Source of the DNA: AWTP1-13 sp963770295
GTDB lineage: Bacteria > Pseudomonadota > Alphaproteobacteria > Rhizobiales > Hyphomicrobiaceae
NCBI GenBank assembly: GCA_963770295.1
Contig: CAVYPA010000005.1
Span: forward strand, 248,001 to 312,000
Length of the DNA stretch: 64,000 nt
Reading direction: 5' to 3'
Position 1 is the first letter of the stretch, and each line of letters starts with the position of its first letter. The notes below the pieces were generated by a model. It made no database searches. It saw nothing but the letters and a program-made list of their open reading frames with translations, and had not been told where the DNA came from. The position numbers were made by a program, and so were the translations under genes. Shown one piece after another: positions 17,215 to 26,568 of the stretch.

Positions 17215-18227
17215 TGGAGCGTGCACACGACAGCAGCGAAACCGGCGGCGAGCCCCTGCTGCGCGTCGAGGACTTGGTGGTGGACTATCGGCTGGCGGGC
17301 AAGGTCGTGCACGCCGTGTCGGGGGTCAGTTTCGCGCTGGCGCGTGGCGAGACGCTGGGCCTCGTCGGCGAGAGCGGCTGCGGCAAGTCGACCCTCGCCC
17401 GCGCCGTGCTGCAGCTCACCCCGGCGCGCTCAGGTCGCGTTCTGTTCGACGGCATCGACCTCGACACGGTTGCCGGCGCGGCGCTGCGCGCGCTGCGCCG
17501 CCGCCTGCAGATCATCTTTCAGGATCCGATCGCCTCGCTCAACCCGCGGCGCCGCGTGGCCGACCTGATTGCCGAACCTTTACGGATCGCGGGCGTGCGG
17601 GACGAGGCCGAACGCGAGCGCCGCATGGTCGAGGTCCTTGAGGCCGTGGGCCTCGACCCGAGCCTGGTGCTGGGGCGCTTTGCGCATGAGTTTTCCGGGG
17701 GACAATGCCAGCGCATTTGCATCGCGCGCGCCCTGATCCTGGATCCCGAGCTCATTGTTTGCGACGAGCCGGTCTCGGCGCTCGACGTGTCGATCCGCGC
17801 CCAGATCCTCAATTTGCTCGAGGCCATGAAAGCGCGCTACGGCCTGACCTTGCTGTTCATCGCCCATGACCTGGCGGTGGTGAAGGCGGTGAGCGACCGG
17901 GTGGCGGTGATGTATTTGGGCAAGCTCTGCGAGGTGGCTCCGACCGAGCAGGTGTTCCGCAGCCCGGGCCACCCCTATACGGCGCTGCTGCTGCAGGCAA
18001 TCCCGCGGCCCGATCCGGCCGCACCGATCCCGGAGCACGTCGCCCTGGGCGAGCCGCCCTCGCCGATGGCGCCGCCGAGCGGCTGCCGCTTTCGCACGCG
18101 CTGTCAGCGCGCGGCGCCGCGCTGCAGCGAGGAAGAACCGCCGCTCAAGGAGATCGCGCCCGAGCAGTTTGTCGCCTGCCACTTTCCCTTGCCGGCGGGG
18201 GTCGCGGCAAGCGCGGCTGGGGGCTAG
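17214..18227 (+). CDS. Peptide-type ABC transporter ATPase 2 (DppF/OppF-like)
   Basis: 337 residues from ATG 17214. It has Walker A GESGCGKST, Q-loop IIFQDPIASLNPRRRV (typical of OppF/DppF), signature FSGGQCQRICIA, Walker B LIVCDEPVSALDV, the switch His in FIAHDLAVV and the C-terminal motif CRFRTRCQRAAPRC that marks the peptide subfamily. Last gene of the operon that begins at 12840. Read literally it is fused in frame to ATPase 1; the overlapping TAATG start, which copies the TGATG at the previous junction, supports a separate gene. Confidence 0.88.
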   Translation: MERAHDSSETGGEPLLRVEDLVVDYRLAGKVVHAVSGVSFALARGETLGLVGESGCGKSTLARAVLQLTPARSGRVLFDGIDLDTVAGAALRALRRRLQIIFQDPIASLNPRRRVADLIAEPLRIAGVRDEAERERRMVEVLEAVGLDPSLVLGRFAHEFSGGQCQRICIARALILDPELIVCDEPVSALDVSIRAQILNLLEAMKARYGLTLLFIAHDLAVVKAVSDRVAVMYLGKLCEVAPTEQVFRSPGHPYTALLLQAIPRPDPAAPIPEHVALGEPPSPMAPPSGCRFRTRCQRAAPRCSEEEPPLKEIAPEQFVACHFPLPAGVAASAAGG

Positions 18228-18508
18228 CGGGGGCGTTCGAGCCGGAGCGTTGAGCTGGAATCGATCTGGGTTGCGAGCCCGACCGCAGCGGCTGCCGCGA
18301 TGACGCCGGGTCGCCCCGGGACCGCCAGGGGTTGCGGCGGTTGCGCCGATCGAGGGGGTTGCCGATCGCCAACGCGCTGTGCCGTTCAGCAGCGACGGCG
18401 CCGCCCCTCGTGTCGCCAATGGCAGGTGCACGCTCGGCCACCACGAGCTCGAGGCCCCGGGCGACCCATATCGTGCGAGCCCTAAGGGAGCGCCGACGGC
18501 GCGGCCTG

Positions 18509-19747
18509 CTAGCGGAAATTCGCCACGCGTTCGGCCAACTCGAGAATGACCCGCGCGCTGTCCGCGGCCGCGGTGCCGGTGGGCTCGTCCTTATACATCA
18601 CCCGAGGATTGGAAAAATGCGCTATGCGAGGGCAGCCACCGCACCCTCCGTTGTAGCTCATCACGTCGCGCCATTTCTCGCCGTTGACGTGACCATGCCC
18701 ATAGGCAAAGGGGGTGTCGGTGGCGTCAACGTGGCGGTCGTGCCGGATCCCGAGGATGTGGCCAATCTCATGCGCGATCGACATGGAGACGGCCGCACAG
18801 GCGTGATGCACGACGAAAAACGCCTCGTCTGATTCCGGACCGATCCGGGTCGAGAGACCGCAGCCATTCGGATTGTCAATGACCAGACCAACGATGTCCG
18901 CGCGCTTTTCGTCTCGCAGCCTCTTTACGTCGTTAAACACCCCTAAGCCATCGACCATGGCATAAAGATGGGTAAACTGATCGTCCTTGCTGCCGTCGTA
19001 GTCAATGAGTTGACTGTGCACGAGCCTAAGGGTGATGTTGCCGAGGCCGCTGTTGGCAAATATTTCGTTGGTTTGCTCGACCGCAAGCGCCAGCAAATCG
19101 TCGGGATCCCGGACATAGCGTTTGGCGACGCTGCCGGTGTAGAGCATCATAACGTCGATCGTGATTTTCTTCGCCTCCAGCGCCTGCCGGTCGGCCTCGG
19201 GGAAGGGTGCAACCTTGGGGAGGGGAGCGACTGGATGCTGGCTTGCTGCGGGAGCGGCGATCGGCACACTGTCGCGTGCGCTGGCTGGCGTGGGATGGTC
19301 GGCCGGCAGTTTGTGCGGATCCATTTCCGCAAAGATATTGATGCCACCACCCGCGTTCTCGATGGTGAAAATCGTGCCATCGTAGGCGAAATAGCCTGTC
19401 AGCGGGGCGTTGTTCCACACCATGAGGGCTGCTGCCTCACCCGTCTCCGCCACCTCGCCGCGCCACGAAATACTGCCGTCGCTGCGCGGTGTCGAGGCTT
19501 TGCGCACGAGAGTAATAATGCCACCGCGGAACGGCAGCCTGACTTCGGCTCCGACCGCTTCTGTCGGTGCGGGCGAGACGTGCACATTCTGTCCGGCCGA
19601 GGACCTCGCGAGGCTATCGACAATCGCTTGTTGATCGGGCGTCAGGCCGGCCTGAGCGTGGGCTGGGACGGCGGCATCAGGGCCAAACAGCAAAGCGGCG
19701 CCCGCCAGCAGCCAACAGCCCACCCATCGAACCGCAAGGAAATGCAT
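18509..19747 (-). CDS. Secreted zinc metalloprotease, metzincin (reprolysin-like)
   Basis: 412 residues with a Sec signal (cleavage after AHAQA), a propeptide-like region of about 170 residues, then a catalytic domain starting near ITIDVMMLYT. The zinc site HEIGHILGIRHD (from about residue 326) is the full metzincin HExxHxxGxxHD, followed by the Met-turn in WRDVMSY and a Cys-rich segment GGCGGCPR. It resembles peptidyl-Asp/reprolysin-like bacterial proteases. The propeptide has one Cys-free pro-domain, so latency by a cysteine switch is not evident. GAGGGGG lies upstream of ATG 19747. A paralog lies at 59670-61271, with near-identical residues around the active site and the same C-terminal end (AxRVAxFR). 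Confidence 0.88.
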   Translation of the reverse strand: MHFLAVRWVGCWLLAGAALLFGPDAAVPAHAQAGLTPDQQAIVDSLARSSAGQNVHVSPAPTEAVGAEVRLPFRGGIITLVRKASTPRSDGSISWRGEVAETGEAAALMVWNNAPLTGYFAYDGTIFTIENAGGGINIFAEMDPHKLPADHPTPASARDSVPIAAPAASQHPVAPLPKVAPFPEADRQALEAKKITIDVMMLYTGSVAKRYVRDPDDLLALAVEQTNEIFANSGLGNITLRLVHSQLIDYDGSKDDQFTHLYAMVDGLGVFNDVKRLRDEKRADIVGLVIDNPNGCGLSTRIGPESDEAFFVVHHACAAVSMSIAHEIGHILGIRHDRHVDATDTPFAYGHGHVNGEKWRDVMSYNGGCGGCPRIAHFSNPRVMYKDEPTGTAAADSARVILELAERVANFR

Positions 19748-20177
19748 TGCTTACCCCCTCTTAGCTTGGCGTGAGCATTGATCCGCCGGGAAGAGATAGA
19801 AATCAGGGAAAACCCCGAAAAGCCCGCGGGCCTCCCGTCGACGGATTTCTTGCTCGTGCTCCGGATTTGGCCCGTGGCCGCCACCCCACGCAAACGAGAA
19901 GGGACCTCAGGCGGACGCCCATTGCCAAGGCGCCAGCCGCGCGGGCTTTGCAGCGTCTCCAAGGACGGGCTGCTTAACCCTGCGGTGGCACCGGCTAGGG
20001 CGGCCTGCGGGACGAAGCAGGAGCTCATGGCCACGAGCTGATGGTTGTAGCGCGTCTAAGCCCTTGGTTAGTGTTGCGACGGGTGCTGAATAAAATCAGC
20101 TGACCTATTCAAAATCCACCAAAGTTTAAACAAATTGAGTGAAGTTTTATTTAGGTCATCCTTGTAAGGAGTCACTC
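19748..20177. other. Intergenic, divergent; AT-rich upstream of repeat protein
   Basis: 430 bp between divergent genes. The last ~100 bp (20080-20177) are strikingly AT-rich for this genome (AAATCCACCAAAGTTTAAAC, then TTTTATTTAGG), with AAGGAG at 20166-20171 as the ribosome-binding site of the next gene. The promoter is probably in this stretch, though no exact boxes are called. Confidence 0.5.
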
Positions 20178-21020
20178 ATGATGGGTATTTCGTTAGCTGC
20201 TGGGGCAACCTTAGTATGGTTTGCCTCCCTGCCGGTCGATCAGCTCCCGCACCACGCCCGAATGAATTCAACTGGAGCACTCGCCGCGGCGGTGCAGAGC
20301 GCCCAGGAGAGGTTCGAGCAAGCGCGCAACGCCGAGATCGACGCCTCGATCGCTGCCGTTGTAGCGCAACGCGCCCAGGAGAGGTTCGAACACGCGCGCA
20401 ACGCCGAGATCGACGCCTCGATCGCAGCCGTTGCAGCGCAGCGCGCCCAGGAGAGGTTTGAGCAAGCGCGCAACGCCGAGATCGACGCCTCGATTGCTGC
20501 GGTTGCGGCGCAGCGCGCCCAGGAGAGGTTCGAGCAAGCGCGCAACGCCGAGATCGACGCCTCGATTGCCGCCGTGGCGCGACGCGCGCAGGAGAGGTTC
20601 GAACAAGAGCGCAACGCCGAGATCGATGCCTCGATCGCAGCCGTTGCGGCGCAGCGCGCCCAGCTGAGGTTCGAACAGGCGCGCAACGCCGAGATCGACG
20701 CCTCGATCGCAGCGGTTGCGGCGCAGCGCGCCCAGCTGAGGTTCGAGCAGGCGCGCAACGCCGAGATCAACGCCTCGATCGCAGCGGTTATAGCGCAGCG
20801 CGCCCAGGAGAGGTTCGAACACGCGCGCAACGCTGAGATCGACGCCTCGATTGCGGCGGTTGCGGTGCAACGCGCCCAGGAGAGGTTCGAGCAAAAGCGC
20901 AATGCCGCGATCGACGCCTCGATTAGCGCGATCACAATCCCGTGGAAATTCTCCTTGGCCGGTATGCAAACGGGAAGCTTTGCGCGGGTGGCTGCACCCG
21001 AGCAGCCGTGGCAGCCCTAA
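20178..21020 (+). CDS. Coiled-coil protein built of nine 24-residue repeats
   Basis: 280 residues from ATG 20178 (AAGGAG seven bases upstream; ATG 20181 also possible). Residues 1-18 are hydrophobic (ISLAAGATLVWFASL), an anchor or signal segment. Residues 42-253 consist of nine repeats with consensus AQERFEQARNAEIDASIAAV then AAQR; copy 4 is one codon shorter and copy 9 is divergent at its end. The repeat is Ala/Glu/Arg/Gln-rich and amphipathic, so a long rod or coiled coil is expected. A unique tail of about 27 residues follows (PWKFSLAGMQTGSF). No homolog recognised. Substitutions between copies are mostly conservative or silent, which shows selection on a translated protein. Confidence 0.75.
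   Translation: MMGISLAAGATLVWFASLPVDQLPHHARMNSTGALAAAVQSAQERFEQARNAEIDASIAAVVAQRAQERFEHARNAEIDASIAAVAAQRAQERFEQARNAEIDASIAAVAAQRAQERFEQARNAEIDASIAAVARRAQERFEQERNAEIDASIAAVAAQRAQLRFEQARNAEIDASIAAVAAQRAQLRFEQARNAEINASIAAVIAQRAQERFEHARNAEIDASIAAVAVQRAQERFEQKRNAAIDASISAITIPWKFSLAGMQTGSFARVAAPEQPWQP
20301..20936 (+). repeat. Nine in-frame 72-bp tandem repeats
   Basis: A 72-bp unit beginning GCCCAGGAGAGGTTCGAGCA is repeated nine times, one copy being 69 bp. Copies differ at scattered positions, often silent (ATCGCAGCC versus ATTGCGGCG), so the array is not newly made. Because the period is a multiple of three and the DNA is GC-rich, the reverse strand is open too, but only the plus frame has start signals. 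Confidence 0.93.
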
Positions 21021-21809
21021 ATCGAGTGGCCGAAGCTCGGGAAAAGGTCCACGGCGCGATTGACGCGCAAAGGTCAAGGTCACGACGGTCGGTAGGCGCA
21101 GAGGAGGACTTGACCCCATCCAGGGGCATTCTGCGAGGGATGTTCGCCTATTGCTGAGGCGGTTTATCAATGCGTGCGTTAGCAAAGATGCGGCTGCGCC
21201 GAGCAGGTCCGGCCGCTCACTTTGCACCGGCTTTAAAAGACGAAGCGAGGGACCAGGCTCGCCGACCCTTGAGCTCTCTCGACACTCCTACCCGGCGGTT
21301 GCCAAGCAAGTCTCGCGGCTCAGGACCACCCTTTGCGACGGATTGCCAGCCCATCATCGCGCAAATAACGCCGCGCAATCCGAGAGCGAGATCCTGGCAT
21401 CAGCTGTGCTCCGCAAGCAAGAGACGCGGCCACCCCGTGGAGCCGACGTTTTGGCCGGACGTAAGACGCAGATCATCATCCAAGACACGCCTGCGCAATT
21501 TTCGTCACCTTCGGAAGCTTGGTCCGGATCGGGGGCCTGCGAAGGCGCAAACTCCAACTCACCCTTGGCGGAAATCCGATGCTCGACCCGCCGAATGGGG
21601 TTGGCATGATATCCGCCACGGGCTTCGCGCCCGGGTCTGCAGGTGAGGGTCTGCGGGTCTGCTGATCGGCGTCATCAAACCGGGCCGCGACGGGGCGGCG
21701 CGTGGCATCGGCTCGGCGCCCGAAAATATGGGCTGGGCTCGGCGCTCCGGAAATGCTTTGTCGGGGGCTCGACCAAAGCCGCAGCACCGTCGAAAGAGGA
21801 GGACTGCCT
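21021..21809. other. Long intergenic region
   Basis: 789 bp without a supported gene. Overlapping frames at 21151-21646 have skewed composition (Arg/Ser/Pro) and no ribosome-binding sites. The end carries GAGGAGG before the SDR start. It may hold decayed coding sequence, but nothing is recognised. Confidence 0.4.
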
Positions 21810-22589
21810 ATGCAATTATCCAAACAGGTGGCGCTCGTGACCGGCGCCGGCCAGGGCATCGGCAAGGCGTCGGCGCTCTCCTTGGCCGAAGCGGGTGCAG
21901 ATATCGTCGCCGTCGACATCAACAAGGAGAGTGTCAGGGAGACGGCGGCAGCCATTACCGCGCAAGGTCGGAAAGCCCTCGCCATCGAGGCCGACATGGG
22001 CAGCGTGTCGGACATCGAGCGCATGGTGGCCGAGGCGATTGTCGTCTTCGGTAAGATCGACACTCTCGTCAACAATGCGGGTGTCACCCGTCGCGCCTAC
22101 ATCATGGACCTCACCGAGGCCGACTGGGACCGCATCCACCGCGTGAACTCAAAGGGTGTCTTCTTCTGTCTGCAGCGGGTGGCCCGTGAAATGATCCCGC
22201 GCCGCAGTGGCCGCATCATCAACATCGCCTCGATTGCCGGCAAGGGCTTCCCCGGCACCTCCAACGCCATCTATGCCGCCAGCAAGGGCGCCGTCATCAG
22301 CCTGACCAAGACGGCGGCCCAGCAGCTGGGTCCCCACAACATCAACGTCAACGCCGTCTGCCCCGGCATCGTGCGCACCAGCCTCTACCTCGACCTGGTG
22401 GCAACGATCGCGCAAAAGGAAGGCGTCAGCTCCGAAGAGATCGAACGACGTTACGTCGAGGGCGTGCCCTTGCGACGCGCGAACGAACCCGAGGACATCG
22501 CCGCCATGGTGGTATTCCTGGCCTCACCGGGGGCCCGGAACATCACGGGTCAGTCCTTCAATGTCGATGGTGGCCTCATACCGGATTAA
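21810..22589 (+). CDS. Short-chain dehydrogenase/reductase (SDR)
   Basis: 259 residues, classical SDR: NAD(P) motif TGAGQGIG, NNAGV, catalytic Ser in NIASIAGKG, YAASK with the catalytic Tyr and Lys, and the C-terminal NITGQSFNVDGGLIPD. An Asp at the end of beta-2 (VAVDIN) suggests NAD(H) preference. GAGGAGG lies upstream of ATG 21810. Resembles 3-oxoacyl-ACP reductase or sugar/sorbitol dehydrogenase types; the substrate is not identified. Stands alone. Confidence 0.92.
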   Translation: MQLSKQVALVTGAGQGIGKASALSLAEAGADIVAVDINKESVRETAAAITAQGRKALAIEADMGSVSDIERMVAEAIVVFGKIDTLVNNAGVTRRAYIMDLTEADWDRIHRVNSKGVFFCLQRVAREMIPRRSGRIINIASIAGKGFPGTSNAIYAASKGAVISLTKTAAQQLGPHNINVNAVCPGIVRTSLYLDLVATIAQKEGVSSEEIERRYVEGVPLRRANEPEDIAAMVVFLASPGARNITGQSFNVDGGLIPD

Positions 22590-23149
22590 CGAGCCCCGTC
22601 GGCGCTTGCTGCGTTCAGCCGATGCGCGGGCCGCGCAAGACCACAAGTCTGCCAGCTTGAACCGCGTCGCGAAGGCTCGCCCTGCCGTCGGCGTGGAGCC
22701 TGCGGAGATACGCGATACCTGGCCCTGCCTGCCCTTAAAGGCGCCAGAAAAAACCACCAACGCAGCGGAGTTGGTGCGGGGCGTCAGCCTGTCCTGCACG
22801 ACATCCGCACGACATCCGATCGGCCGGCGGCATGCCCGATGCCGCTAATTTTGCCGGACGGCGGGTGGACCTAGTGTATGCTGCGGCTGGGGCTTGGTGG
22901 CCGTTCTGAGCATCGCAGGTGCGTCGAAAGCATGCGTAAGGCAACGTTTCCCCCACGCCCATCTCACGTGGCTGCGGCAACGGTCCCGCCGGCACGCGTT
23001 AGCCGCCGCATTTCGCGTATGTCGCCGCGCAGGTTTTACAAACGGTGCTTACGAGGGCGAAGGGCAGACGTGACCAGGCTTGTGAATAAACCGTGAAGTG
23101 AAGAGCAATTAGTGTTCCCAATCGACAATCCAACACAGTGGAGCCGCCG
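22590..23149. other. Intergenic region
   Basis: 560 bp without a supported gene; short frames on both strands lack start signals. The last 70 bp are somewhat AT-richer (GTGAATAAACCGTGAAGTGA) and probably hold the promoter of the next small gene. Confidence 0.4.
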
Positions 23150-23353
23150 ATGCCAACTTGGGTGAAATTGACCACCACCGACGGCAATGAGATTCGGATC
23201 AACCTCGATCACGTCGTCACGGTCCGACCCTACCAAAAAGACCGAGGCGGAACGGGGAGTGAGATTGCCTTTATGGGTGGAACGCCAAGCTCGTTGGTCG
23301 TGAGGGAAGATCAGGACCAGATCGCCAGTTTACGCCAGACCCCCACGGCCTGA
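23150..23353 (+). CDS. Small conserved protein, 67 residues
   Basis: MPTWVKLTTTDGNEIRINLD, then HVVTVRPYQKDRGGTGSEIA, and FMGGTPSSLVVREDQDQI. This is a small beta-rich fold with the pattern of single-domain proteins of the kind 'V.L....G..I.IN...I..I.P......T.I.F..G....V.E....I'. The alternation of hydrophobic and polar residues and the good N-terminus support a real protein. The start ATG 23150 has a weak purine site (GGAGCCG). Function unknown. Confidence 0.68.
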   Translation: MPTWVKLTTTDGNEIRINLDHVVTVRPYQKDRGGTGSEIAFMGGTPSSLVVREDQDQIASLRQTPTA

Positions 23354-23718
23354 CCGGTCTAATGCCGAACGGCTGCCGGGCAAGAGCCGTCATCGGCGTC
23401 AGCGCCATCGTGAGCGCACGCGAAAGCGCGCAACGGTGATCCTCAAGGGAATGGCAGCATCGTCCCGGCCCGCAGCGCCATGCGAACCCGCGCGAACGCT
23501 CGAAGAGGCGGTGTCGGACAGACGAGTGAAAGGCTCGCAGATCAAACCTCCTCGGCCGGTCGGCTCATCCGGGGCGAAATGTCCGATCGCTTACGAAGCT
23601 TACGCTTGCTCGATGAGCTCGCGCTTCGCGTGTTGGTCGAGCCCTGAACGGTGCATGGCTACCCGTCAGCAGGTACGGGTTGCAAGGCTAAAGAGGCGTC
23701 CGACCGGCGCGCCCGCGG
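23354..23718. other. Intergenic region
   Basis: 365 bp after the small beta-rich gene and before the convergent YkgJ operon; no gene or hairpin with a T-run recognised. Confidence 0.4.
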
Positions 23719-24024
23719 TCACAACTGCGGCTGCAACCCGAAGCGATCCCTCGCCAGCCGGCAGGCGTCGTCACCGGGCTCGCAGGCACGACACACGTCA
23801 GGGCGGATACTGTAAATCCGGCAGGTGGTCGCTACGCCGACCTCGCCCGCCAGGGCGGAGCAACGATCGCCTTCGCAGCGAATGCCTCGGAGCTGGCGAT
23901 CGACGAACTCGACCGGAATGCGATCGAGATCGGCGTCGTCCTCCGTACTGAAGCGCGGCCACTCCTTCGAGAAGGCGCAGCAGGCGCCGCAGCTCCGGCA
24001 AACCGCATCGCCGTGGAAGGTCAC
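23719..24024 (-). CDS. YkgJ-family cysteine-cluster protein
   Basis: 101 residues with the YkgJ/UPF0153-type cysteine pattern: CRSCGACC near the N-terminus, then two Cys in IRCEGDRC, then CRIYSIRPDVCRAC. The CxxCxxCC-type arrangement is thought to bind zinc or an Fe-S cluster; the family's role is unsettled. GTG 24024 is the start: it overlaps the TGA stop of the upstream gene (GTGA), so the two are translationally coupled. Length is normal for short members. Confidence 0.82.
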   Translation of the reverse strand: MTFHGDAVCRSCGACCAFSKEWPRFSTEDDADLDRIPVEFVDRQLRGIRCEGDRCSALAGEVGVATTCRIYSIRPDVCRACEPGDDACRLARDRFGLQPQL

Positions 24025-24233
24025 GAGAGAGCGCGCTGCGAAAGCTGGCTCTCCCTGGCCACGCGCTCGAACGTCTCGGACTTGGATTTGACGCGATACT
24101 GGGGTTCGCCGTTGCCATGGCTATCAGCCGGAAGCAGCCGCACGATTTCATACTGCCGGCCCGATGTTGCCACCCCCGGCCGGGACGGCGCGAAGTGAAT
24201 CAGTTGACCGACCTTGAACTTGTGATGTGCCAT
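24021..24233 (-). CDS. Small conserved protein, 70 residues, operon partner of YkgJ protein
   Basis: MAHHKFKVGQLIHFAPSRPG, then RQYEIVRLLPADSHGNGEPQ, and YRVKSKSETFERVARESQL. A single SH3/KOW-like beta domain is suggested by K.GQ.V.....G...YEI.RLLP....EPQYR.K. Comparable small proteins with the 'RLLP..G.EPQYRIKS' motif are frequent in Rhizobiales. AAGGAGA lies upstream of ATG 24233. It overlaps the downstream gene by four bases. Confidence 0.75.
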   Translation of the reverse strand: MAHHKFKVGQLIHFAPSRPGVATSGRQYEIVRLLPADSHGNGEPQYRVKSKSETFERVARESQLSQRALS

Positions 24234-24837
24234 CTCTGTCTCCTTGCGTTCGTCGCTCGAATGGGCTGTTCAGCCCAGATTGTCGGGCACCCCTCAAACC
24301 GGGGCGCGGTCCTTGCCGTCCGCGCGCGTTGCCCGGCGGCGGGGCGATCCGGACGCGGTGCAGGGAACCTTGTGCTTACAGAAGTTATCTTTGGCCGGCT
24401 GCGCCGACGATATCGATCCGTAGCGCAAGGCAAGGGGATCCGTTGCTTGGAGACACCCCGCGTGTCCTGGCTTGTCGGATCGTATGTTCGGGGCCCTCAA
24501 CAGGGGGAGCAATCGGCGAGCGTGCTCGCTGAAGCGCCGCAAATCGCTCATGGGAACGATGGCGGCTTATCTCATGTTGCGACGCACAAGTCAAAGGCGT
24601 CGAAACCGTGCAGGCCACGACCAGCAAACGAGGAGCCCCAACGGTTGATGGTTGAGACGCCGGGGGCGGCACGGACGCTCCCGCCCCTTATGTCGGCACG
24701 CGGAAGATTAACGCCGGCGAAGGCTGCGTGCCGTTGATGGCGGACGTTGCTCCGGGAAGTCGTCCGCCCGGGTGCCTGCAATTGTCGTAAGCCGTGTACG
24801 CCCGATAACACACTATTAGGCAAATTCCACGCATGCG
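24234..24837. other. Long intergenic region
   Basis: 604 bp between divergent transcription units. Frames on both strands overlap each other and have no ribosome-binding sites. Promoters for both flanks should be here; none is called. Confidence 0.4.
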
Positions 24838-26568
24838 ATGGGCATCCGCGTCGGCGTGAACTACTCGTTGCGAACGCCGAGTGAGCTCTTTTCGCGGCGG
24901 ATCGAGCGTTTCATGGGTTTTGCAACAGCGACAGTCGGCGCAGCCACGCCGGTTTACGACGCGATCGTCATCGGTTCTGGCTACGGCGGCGGTGTCGCAA
25001 CCTCTCGCCTCGCGCGCATGGGCCTGCGCGTGGCGGTCCTCGAGCAGGGGCGGCTTTGGCGGCCCGGCGATTTTCCGACTACGACCAAGGCCCGGCGCAA
25101 GGCAACACGGTTAACGGGCCGCGCGCCGAAGCTGGGCGATCCTGCCGGGCTCTACTACCTGTCGGTTGGCAAGGGGTTGACGGTATTCGGCGCCTCCGGC
25201 CTTGGCGGCGGGTCGCTGATCAACGCCGGTGTGGTGCTGCGGCCCAGTCTTGGCAGATTACGCAAAGCCGGTTGGCCGGATGCGGTGGTCAGTGATGGAC
25301 TGCTGCTAAAGGGGCTGGCGCGGGCGGAGACAATGCTCGGTGTCGCGCCGGTGCCGGGTCCGGAGCGCTTTGCCAAGTATGCGGGTATGCGCGTGGCGGC
25401 GGAAGCGTCGGGCCGTTCGGTGCAATTGCCGTCAATGACGATCGCCCATCGTCCGGGGCCGAATGTTGCCGGCGTGATGCAGTACGCCTGCCGGGGTTGC
25501 GGCGACTGCTGGTCGGGTTGCAACGTGGGCGCAAAGAACACCGTAGGGATTACATACATCGCCGATGCGATCGATCATGGTGCAACGGTACTTTGCGAAA
25601 GCCGGGTCCGGACGATCTGCAAGACCGAGCGCGGCTGGGAGATCGTCGTGGAGGACCTGTCGACGGCAGGCGCAAGCCGGCGCATCGAGGCGCCGATGGT
25701 CGTTTTGGCGGCCGGCACTTTGGGGACCACGGAGTTGCTCTTGCGGGCGAAGCAACGTGGTCTCAAGCTCTCGGCAAGGTTGGGTGAGAAGTTTTCAGCC
25801 AACGGCGACGACCTCGTATTCGCGAGCAATCTCGAAGCGCCGGTCAACGCCGTTGCCACGGGGTTTCCGTCGCAGGCGCCGCGGGGGTCCGCGCCTGTGG
25901 GGCCCCACAGCATGGCGCTGATCGACCTCGGCGATGAGCATGGCCCAGTGTGGGTTCACGACGGCACGATGTTGACCGTGATGGCTGCCCTCGCCCCCCT
26001 CAGGGAATTGCTGCAACTGAAAGTCGGGGAAGCCCTGCGGCTGCTGAAACAGGGTATTTACGGCGACCAGCTGAGCCGGTCGCAAATGTTCTACGTCGTT
26101 GCGCACGACGATGCGAGTGGCCGCCTGCGCCTGCAAAACGACCAAGTTGTGGTCGATTGGCCGAACTACAGCGACGCGCCGGAGCGCGTCAGAGCAGAGC
26201 AGAAGGTCAAGGCGATGATCGAAAGCATGGGGGGTGTGTTCAACGCCAACCCCTTCGCCATGACCGCCTTCGGCGGCAACCGGGTCATTGCCCATCCACT
26301 CGGCGGTTGCGCGATGGGTGATACGGTGGAGGAAGGTGTCGTGGCGCCGGACGGGCGCGTGTTCGATCCAGCAAAGGGGCCGAAAGGCGTTCACGATGGG
26401 CTCTACGTGTGCGACGGGGCGGCGGTCCCCTCGGCGATCGGCGTCAGCCCGCTCTTGACGATTACGGCCCTGGCGGAGCGCGCGATGATTTTGGTGGCGG
26501 AACAACTGCACAGGACGCTCGACGTCAACGCGATGCCCGCTCGCCCGCTGCGGGATGCGGCGATGTAG
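24838..26568 (+). CDS. GMC-family FAD oxidoreductase, cholesterol-oxidase-like
   Basis: About 576 residues. FAD-binding motif VIGSGYGGGVATSRLARMG near residue 45, GASGLGGGSLIN, and a C-terminal active-site region with NRVIAHPLGGCAMG (His) and GLYVCDGAAVPSAIGVSPLL. It oxidises an alcohol or sterol-like substrate with FAD. Residues around 220 read CRGCGDCWSGC, a C-x2-C-x2-C-x3-C cluster followed by NVGAKNT, typical of this GMC branch and ferredoxin-like in spacing. The start is uncertain: ATG 24838 has no clear ribosome-binding site, and ATG 24913 (MGFATATVG) begins nearer the flavin domain. No signal peptide is visible. Confidence 0.85.
   Translation: MGIRVGVNYSLRTPSELFSRRIERFMGFATATVGAATPVYDAIVIGSGYGGGVATSRLARMGLRVAVLEQGRLWRPGDFPTTTKARRKATRLTGRAPKLGDPAGLYYLSVGKGLTVFGASGLGGGSLINAGVVLRPSLGRLRKAGWPDAVVSDGLLLKGLARAETMLGVAPVPGPERFAKYAGMRVAAEASGRSVQLPSMTIAHRPGPNVAGVMQYACRGCGDCWSGCNVGAKNTVGITYIADAIDHGATVLCESRVRTICKTERGWEIVVEDLSTAGASRRIEAPMVVLAAGTLGTTELLLRAKQRGLKLSARLGEKFSANGDDLVFASNLEAPVNAVATGFPSQAPRGSAPVGPHSMALIDLGDEHGPVWVHDGTMLTVMAALAPLRELLQLKVGEALRLLKQGIYGDQLSRSQMFYVVAHDDASGRLRLQNDQVVVDWPNYSDAPERVRAEQKVKAMIESMGGVFNANPFAMTAFGGNRVIAHPLGGCAMGDTVEEGVVAPDGRVFDPAKGPKGVHDGLYVCDGAAVPSAIGVSPLLTITALAERAMILVAEQLHRTLDVNAMPARPLRDAAM

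Noticed and set aside
16203..18227. A genuine 674-residue double-ATPase fusion
   Set aside because: The first ATPase has its expected C-terminal ending in the next frame and the second has its own overlapping TAATG start; a one-base insertion explains the fusion better.
20240..21227. Minus-strand frames across the 72-bp repeat array
   Set aside because: Open only because the repeat period is a multiple of three; plus frame has the start signals and the conservative substitutions.
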